Shown here: positions 59,816 through 64,000 of the stretch, piece by piece | How positions within the stretch are numbered: position 1 is the first letter of the stretch | Layout: the number at the start of each line of letters is the position of its first letter | Origin: Paraburkholderia nodosa | GTDB lineage: Bacteria; Pseudomonadota; Gammaproteobacteria; Burkholderiales; Burkholderiaceae | DNA length: 64,000 nt | Assembly: GCF_001718195.1 (NCBI RefSeq) | Contig: NZ_MCNV01000021.1 | Span: forward strand, 81,470 to 145,469 | Direction of reading: 5' to 3' | The notes under the pieces: model-generated | What the model saw: only the letters and a program-made list of their open reading frames with translations | Databases searched by the model: none | What the model was told of the DNA's origin: nothing | Position numbers and translations under genes: made by a program

Positions 59816-61195
59816 ATGCATTCCGCAGGAAACACCCATCGTCTGCCCACCGATACCGCCCGTTCGCGAGACACGAGACACGCGAAACGGACCTGGCCGT
59901 TCGGCATACGTACCATTGAAAGCCTGGCGGCAGGTATCTGCGCACTCGCATGCGTATCGGCGGTGCACGCGAGCGACGCTGTGCACGCCATGCCAGCCGA
60001 CGAATTCCTCCAGACGCTCGCTGTCGACACCCACGTCAGCTATACCGACGGCGCGTACGTCAACGTGCACAACGTCGCCGACGATATGGCGTGGCTCGGT
60101 ATTCACCACGTCCGCGACTACCCGCCCGGCTCTTCCATCCCGTTCTCCAGCTATGTCTATCTCGCGCAGCGCGGGGTGAAATTCAACTTTCTGATGGGCG
60201 CGGACTTCGAGAAACACATCGGGCAGGTCGCGCAGTTGAATACCGAGGTGCCCGGTAGCGTTGCGGCCATCGAAGGCCCCAACGAACTCAACAACTTTCC
60301 AGTCGCTTACCAGGGGCTGACCGGCGCTGCAGCCGGGCTCGCTGTGCAGCGCGACCTCTACGCACGCGTACACGGCATGCCGGAGCTCAAGGCGGTGCCC
60401 GTATACGACGCGACCGGCTTCGACCCCAAGTCAGTCGAGACGCGTGCAGCTTCGGCCGACTTTGCGAATCAGCATGTCTACCCGCAAAACGGCGAACAGC
60501 CCCTCTGGAACGCGAACGGCGACAAGTGGATGCTTGCGGCGATTCACCTGGGCCAGAGATTTCAGTTGCCGCTCGTCATCACCGAGTTCGGCTACTTTTC
60601 ATTGCCGCAAGCGGGTTGGTACATGCTCGGCGTCGACGAGGACACGCAGGCCAAGGGCATTCTCAACGGTTATATGGATGCGGCGTCGGCGGGCGTGAAG
60701 CGGCTCTATGTTTATGAACTGCTCGACCAAAAGCCCGATCCGGCGCACAAGAACGATGAAATGCACTACGGGCTCTTTCGCAACGACAACAGTCCCAAGC
60801 CGGTGGCCTACGCCATTCGCAATCTCACGTCGATCCTGAACGCCAACATCACACGGCGCGCAAGCGCAGCGGCGAGCAACACGCTCGCCTATACGCTTTC
60901 GGATATGCCGCAATCGGCGAATAGTCTGCTGCTGCAGAAAAAGGATGGCCGCTTCGTGCTGGTGCTCTGGAACGAAACGCTCATCTGGGACCGTGCGACA
61001 GGAAAGCCGCTCACCAGCCCGCCCGCGCGCGTCGGTCTCGACTTTGGCGAAACAGCAAAACGCGTCGAACTGTACGATCCGCTCGCTTCGGCGGAACCGC
61101 GCAAAATCCATCGCGACGTGCGCCAACTCACCGTGGAAGTACCCGACCACGTCATCCTGCTCGAAGTCATACCCGCGAACGCGCCGGGAACCTGA
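59816..61195 (+). CDS. Secreted glycoside hydrolase of clan GH-A type
   Basis: A 459-residue exported protein. After a long basic N-region, SLAAGICALACVSAVHA is a signal peptide core with cleavage near AHA/SDA. The mature part fits a (beta/alpha)8 glycosidase: EGPNELNN holds the general acid/base Glu (about residue 157) and VITEFGYF the nucleophile Glu (about residue 256). The C-terminal region forms a small beta domain (LTVEVPDHVILLEVIP). Polysaccharide loci often carry a periplasmic glycosidase that trims or clears polymer, for example PslG; a similar housekeeping role for the Wza/Wzc polymer is inferred. Substrate unknown. It has its own divergent promoter region. Confidence 0.78.
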   Translation: MHSAGNTHRLPTDTARSRDTRHAKRTWPFGIRTIESLAAGICALACVSAVHASDAVHAMPADEFLQTLAVDTHVSYTDGAYVNVHNVADDMAWLGIHHVRDYPPGSSIPFSSYVYLAQRGVKFNFLMGADFEKHIGQVAQLNTEVPGSVAAIEGPNELNNFPVAYQGLTGAAAGLAVQRDLYARVHGMPELKAVPVYDATGFDPKSVETRAASADFANQHVYPQNGEQPLWNANGDKWMLAAIHLGQRFQLPLVITEFGYFSLPQAGWYMLGVDEDTQAKGILNGYMDAASAGVKRLYVYELLDQKPDPAHKNDEMHYGLFRNDNSPKPVAYAIRNLTSILNANITRRASAAASNTLAYTLSDMPQSANSLLLQKKDGRFVLVLWNETLIWDRATGKPLTSPPARVGLDFGETAKRVELYDPLASAEPRKIHRDVRQLTVEVPDHVILLEVIPANAPGT

Positions 61196-61285
61196 GCGCG
61201 GCGCCGGCCGCAAGAGGTTCGGGGCGGGCAGCCTGTCCGCCTTTGTATAATCGCGCATTCCTTCTTCCGGTCGCGGTTTCCTTTC

Positions 61286-62389
61286 ATGCTCAGTTTTGCC
61301 CTCGGCTTTCTCGTTTCCTTGCTGGTCACGCTGCTGATCGTGCGTTACGCGCATCTGCATGAAAGGTTTTCCGTCGATTCCGATCTCGTCGGCGTGCAGA
61401 AATTCCACGTGCGTCCCGTGCCGCGCATCGGCGGAACGGGCATCCTCGCGGGGCTGATCGTGGCGGCCGCGCAGTTGCACGGGGCGTATCCGGCCGTCTC
61501 CGGCGGCATACTCGGGATTGTCGCGTGCGGGTTGCCGGCGTTCGGTTCGGGGCTCATCGAAGACCTGACCAAGCGCGTCTCGCCGCTTGCGCGCCTCCTG
61601 TGCACGATGGCCGCCGCCGCGCTCGCGTTCTGGTTCCTCGGCATCGCGGTCACGCGTATCAGCGTGCCGCCGCTCGACTTTCTGCTTTCCTACGCGGCGA
61701 TTTCGTTCGTGATCACCGTGCTCGCGGTCGCGGCGCTCGCCAACGCGATCAATATCATCGACGGCTTCAACGGCCTCGCCTCGATGGTCGCGTTCATGAT
61801 GTTCGCCTCGCTTGCCTACGTGGCCTTTCAGGTGCACGACCCTGTGGTGCTCTCCGCGTCGTTCATCATGATGGGCGCGGTGCTGGGCTTTTTCATGTGG
61901 AATTTCCCCGCTGGCCTGATCTTCCTCGGCGACGGCGGCGCGTATTTCATCGGCTTCATGCTCGCCGAGCTGTCGATCCTGCTCGTCATGCGCAACCGCG
62001 ATGTGTCGGCCTGGTATCCGGTGCTGCTCTTCATGTATCCGATCTTCGAGACCTGCTTTTCGATCTACCGGAAGAAGTTCGTGCGCGGCATGTCGCCCGG
62101 CATCCCCGACGGCGTGCACCTGCACATGCTCGTGTACAAGCGTCTCATGCGCTGGGTCGTGGGCGCGCGCAATGCGCGAGAACTCACGCGGCGCAATTCG
62201 CTCACTTCGCCCTACCTGTGGCTGCTCTGCCTGATCGCCGTGATTCCGGCCACGCTGTTCTGGCGCCACACGCTCCATCTGTTCTGCTTCGTCGTACTGT
62301 TCGCGCTCACCTATGTGTGGCTCTATGTGAGCATCGTGCGCTTTCGCTCGCCCAAGTGGCTCGTCGTGCGCCGGACGCGCAAGCGCTGA
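61286..62389 (+). CDS. WecA/MraY-family undecaprenyl-phosphate sugar-1-phosphate transferase
   Basis: A 367-residue protein with about ten membrane helices. Family motifs include KFHVRPVPRIGGTGILAGL (first cytoplasmic loop), ALANAINIIDGFNGLASMVA (Asp-rich NxxDGxNG), LIFLGDGGAYFIGFMLAEL (catalytic Asp region) and GIPDGVHLHMLVYKRL (His-rich loop). Such enzymes transfer GlcNAc-1-P, QuiNAc-1-P or similar from UDP-sugar to undecaprenyl phosphate and start O-antigen synthesis. It provides a second possible initiating enzyme near the WcaJ-type one. It follows the glycoside hydrolase by 90 nt on the same strand. Confidence 0.92.
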   Translation: MLSFALGFLVSLLVTLLIVRYAHLHERFSVDSDLVGVQKFHVRPVPRIGGTGILAGLIVAAAQLHGAYPAVSGGILGIVACGLPAFGSGLIEDLTKRVSPLARLLCTMAAAALAFWFLGIAVTRISVPPLDFLLSYAAISFVITVLAVAALANAINIIDGFNGLASMVAFMMFASLAYVAFQVHDPVVLSASFIMMGAVLGFFMWNFPAGLIFLGDGGAYFIGFMLAELSILLVMRNRDVSAWYPVLLFMYPIFETCFSIYRKKFVRGMSPGIPDGVHLHMLVYKRLMRWVVGARNARELTRRNSLTSPYLWLLCLIAVIPATLFWRHTLHLFCFVVLFALTYVWLYVSIVRFRSPKWLVVRRTRKR

Positions 62390-62548
62390 AAACGGCTTGA
62401 TGTCACGCACGCGCCCATGCGCAGCCTCGGCGCATGTGTCCCCGCTTCGCGCGTAGAATTGAAAGGAACGGCGGCGCGCATGCCTCGTGCCCGCCGCCGC
62501 TTCCATTCGACGCTTATTTGCCGCCTATTCGATTCAGGGAGAGCCAGG

Positions 62549-62683
62549 ATGACCCGTTATCTCGCGTTTGCGCTTGCACTTTTCGCTGTGACACTCGCCG
62601 CCTGCAACACCATCGCAGGCGCCGGCGAGGACCTTTCGAAGGGCGGTCAGGCCATCACCAATTCGGCGGAAAAGGCCAAGTAA
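62549..62683 (+). CDS. Entericidin-like small lipoprotein
   Basis: A 44-residue precursor starting MTRYLAFALALFAVTLAACN with lipobox LAAC, followed by TIAGAGEDLSKGGQAITNSA, the EcnA/EcnB family pattern. Entericidins are small membrane lipoproteins, often stress-induced, with proposed toxin/antidote pairs in enterobacteria. A single copy is seen here. AGGGAGAG precedes the start. It converges with the PNPOx-fold gene at 35 nt. Confidence 0.88.
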   Translation: MTRYLAFALALFAVTLAACNTIAGAGEDLSKGGQAITNSAEKAK

Positions 62684-62718
62684 GCAGTCTGTGCGCGAAT
62701 CGCGGTGCGAGCACCCGC

Positions 62719-63411
62719 TCACACCGCGGCGCCCTCGCGCAGGCGCGCGATTTCCGCTTCCAGTTCCCGTACGCGGATCTCGCGTTGCGCGGCGGCCTCC
62801 TCCAGTTCGCGTATGCGCGCCTCGCGCTCGTCGAGTGCCGATTTCACGTCCGCCGCCTCAAAGCGCTGCGGAATGTGCTGCGGGCAGTTCATGTCCCACG
62901 CGTGCACCGTGAAGACGATCACCCGCTCGGCGCGCGCCTTGTAGCCCGCAGGCATCAATTCCTCGACCAGCGCCGGGTCTTCGACGACGCGCGCGCGGCC
63001 CCAAATCTTCACGCGCCGCTTCCGCGCATAGTCGATGACGAACAAATGCGCCTTCGGGTTATCGGCGAGGTTGCCGAGCGTGATGTATTGCTGGTTGCCG
63101 ATGAAATCCGCGAAGGCAATGGTGTGCTCGTCCACCACATGCAGAAAGCCCGCCGGGCCGCCGCGATGCTGGATGTACGGCTGCCCTTCGGTATTCGCGG
63201 TGCCGAGGAATACGCTCGTTTGCGCGGCGATGAATTCCTGGATTTTGGGCGTGAGCGCCACGCCCCAGGCGTGATCGCGCTCCACGCTCGCATAGAGCTC
63301 GCGCGAACCCAGGCGCTCCTGCATCGCCTTGACCGTCGGCGTGAAGGCGATGTCGCTCGGATAACGGAGGATGCGATCGGCGGTCGAGGCAGTCGAGTCG
63401 TTCGGGCTCAT
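62719..63411 (-). CDS. Pyridoxamine 5'-phosphate oxidase-fold flavin-binding protein
   Basis: A 230-residue split-barrel protein. FLGTANTEGQPYIQHRGGPA, FADFIGNQQYITLGNLADNP and LFVIDYARKRRVKIWGRARV are the typical PNPOx-like strands that bind FMN in this family. An unusual C-terminal extension (SALDEREARIRELEEAAAQR and a second similar block RVRELEAEIARLREG) is a clear short coiled coil of about five heptads, suggesting oligomerisation or partner docking. The exact reaction is unknown. It is monocistronic on the minus strand. Confidence 0.85.
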   Translation of the reverse strand: MSPNDSTASTADRILRYPSDIAFTPTVKAMQERLGSRELYASVERDHAWGVALTPKIQEFIAAQTSVFLGTANTEGQPYIQHRGGPAGFLHVVDEHTIAFADFIGNQQYITLGNLADNPKAHLFVIDYARKRRVKIWGRARVVEDPALVEELMPAGYKARAERVIVFTVHAWDMNCPQHIPQRFEAADVKSALDEREARIRELEEAAAQREIRVRELEAEIARLREGAAV

Positions 63412-63705
63412 GGCGGACTCCTGTGCAGCGCGCTGCGGAGTCTAAAGGCTAGGCGCTTGCACAGAAAAAGATAATCCACCGCCAGCAAGAATCATCCTCC
63501 CGAATTCTGGGAGGCAAGAGGCCAGCAGGCACGCGGCTCGCTGTTCCGACACTTTCGCGTCTCGCGCGAGCGCCAGCGGCGCGCCGACGAGCGCGGCGGC
63601 ACTTCCCGTGCCGTGCGGCCCGAAGCGCGCTACCCTTGGTGTTTACGCCGCGAGGCCCGAGTCCACTCAACCGCCCGGCGGCCGCATGCGCCGGGTGCCA
63701 TGGCA
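63412..63705. other. Intergenic region between PNPOx-like gene and group II intron
   Basis: No gene recognised. A GC-rich inverted repeat, CCCGGCG-N8-CGCCGGG on the minus strand, occurs just downstream of the intron 3' end (about 63674-63695). It may be a terminator-like stem near the insertion site. Confidence 0.4.
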
Positions 63706-64000
63706 GTCGGAGTAGGAATGACGGTCACCCATCACCCCCTCCACAGATCCGTACGTGCGGAATTACCGCATACGGCTCCTGCCTTGGGTCGTAACGATCA
63801 GACGCTGGGACGGATACGGATGGCAGATACGCACGGGAGGCAACCAGTGCAAGACGAGGCGCTCCATTCGCTGCCTGGTCAGTCGACAGGTCTGGCTGCG
63901 GCGTCGCAAGGTCCGATACCACAGGCGTGCAATGTGGCCCCGGAAGCGCCCGAGGCGCGAGCCGTTGCGTGGCACACCGAAGTACCGGGCATGCCCGGCC
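63706..64000 (-). mobile_element. Group II intron, 3' portion (end of ORF, domains V and VI), cut by window edge
   Basis: On the minus strand, 63778-63746 forms a domain V hairpin: GAGCCGTA pairs across to TACGGATC, with UGCGG/CCGCA stem and a 5-nt loop; the catalytic AGC triad is present near its 5' end. A domain VI stem follows (GGAG...CTCC) with a bulged A seven bases before a probable 3' end at 63706 (CCTACTCCGAC), the usual branch-point spacing. The intron-encoded reverse transcriptase lies upstream and runs off the window. The rest of the intron is outside. Confidence 0.85.
63763..64000 (-). CDS. ltrA: Group II intron-encoded reverse transcriptase/maturase, C-terminal end only
   Basis: The frame is open from the right edge and ends at 63763. 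Visible residues read GHARYFGVPRNGSRLGRFRG and further WYRTLRRRSQTCRLTRQRM and LHWLPPVRICHPYPSQR, matching the conserved C-terminal X/maturase-to-tail region of intron-encoded proteins (YFGVPGN...LRRRSQ...HPYP). The stop codon TAA lies inside the loop of domain V. Only about 78 residues are visible, so activity cannot be judged. The usual ORF of about 400-480 residues would extend beyond the window. Confidence 0.85.
   Translation of the reverse strand, partial: AGHARYFGVPRNGSRLGRFRGHIARLWYRTLRRRSQTCRLTRQRMERLVLHWLPPVRICHPYPSQRLIVTTQGRSRMR

Noticed and set aside
60599..62506. 635-codon minus-strand frame
   Set aside because: Antisense of the glycoside hydrolase and WecA-type genes; no motif in the translated product.
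1..64000. tRNA, rRNA, CRISPR arrays, riboswitches and complete insertion sequences
   Set aside because: Scanned by eye; no cloverleaf-like T-loop/anticodon sets, repeat-spacer patterns, TPP-type elements or transposase genes were recognised. Only the partial group II intron at the right edge is mobile.

Overview
The window looks like a chromosomal segment of a high-GC betaproteobacterium of the family Burkholderiaceae, most likely Paraburkholderia, Caballeronia or a close relative. This rests on the conserved block yqgE-ruvX-pyrR-pyrB-pyrC'-plsC with apaH and the rfb genes beyond it, on the rubredoxin, thiD-like and CIRCE-controlled groESL genes next to it, and on overall codon use. No search was run, so the assignment is inference from gene content.

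Layout. 1-3902: a sulfotransferase cut by the left edge, then rfbD, rfbC, rfbA and rfbB for dTDP-L-rhamnose, all on the minus strand. 4276-15576: housekeeping genes (apaH, plsC, the pyr genes, ruvX, yqgE, a degenerate Hpt-like protein, rubredoxin, a divergent thiD, groEL and groES with CIRCE and promoter). 16092-18278: a zinc-ribbon membrane protein and a TAXI-type binding protein. 18793-24494: a compact set for polyprenyl-phosphate D-arabinofuranose (DprE1-like, DprE2-like, GtrA, a HAD-UbiA fusion), followed by a GT87-type membrane glycosyltransferase. 24500-27995: a decayed acyltransferase fragment, an FkbH-like protein and a GT2 glycosyltransferase. 28635-44257: a plus-strand run of phosphopantetheinyl transferase, a 3297-residue NRPS-PKS-aminotransferase hybrid, a C-TE protein, an SGNH hydrolase and a JmjC/cupin dioxygenase. 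44381-59234: a minus-strand Wzx/Wzy-type polysaccharide locus (initiating sugar transferase, wza, wzc, four GT4 and GT2-type glycosyltransferases besides one more GT4, wzy, wzx, acyltransferase). 59816-62389: a secreted glycoside hydrolase and a WecA/MraY-type transferase. 62549-64000: an entericidin-like lipoprotein, a flavin-binding PNPOx-fold protein and the 3' part of a group II intron.

How the parts may work together. The dTDP-rhamnose, arabinofuranose, initiating transferase, glycosyltransferase, Wzx/Wzy and Wza/Wzc functions form a recognisable surface-polysaccharide programme with acyl and possibly sulfate decoration. The unusual element is an NRPS-PKS line of order A-PCP-KS-AT-ACP-AMT-C-A-PCP lying between two glycan blocks. 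Its signature residues suggest a branched aliphatic amino acid starter, one malonate extension, beta-amination and then glycine. It is followed by a C-TE protein that has no carrier domain, has Ser at the catalytic His position of the C domain and has Cys in place of the usual Ser nucleophile of the TE domain. Whether the product is a free metabolite or a decoration of the polysaccharide cannot be settled from sequence. This cassette is the best candidate for an undescribed system here.

Limits: start codons are chosen by eye from Shine-Dalgarno-like sequences and family lengths. Domain boundaries are approximate. Substrate codes were derived by manual alignment of core motifs.
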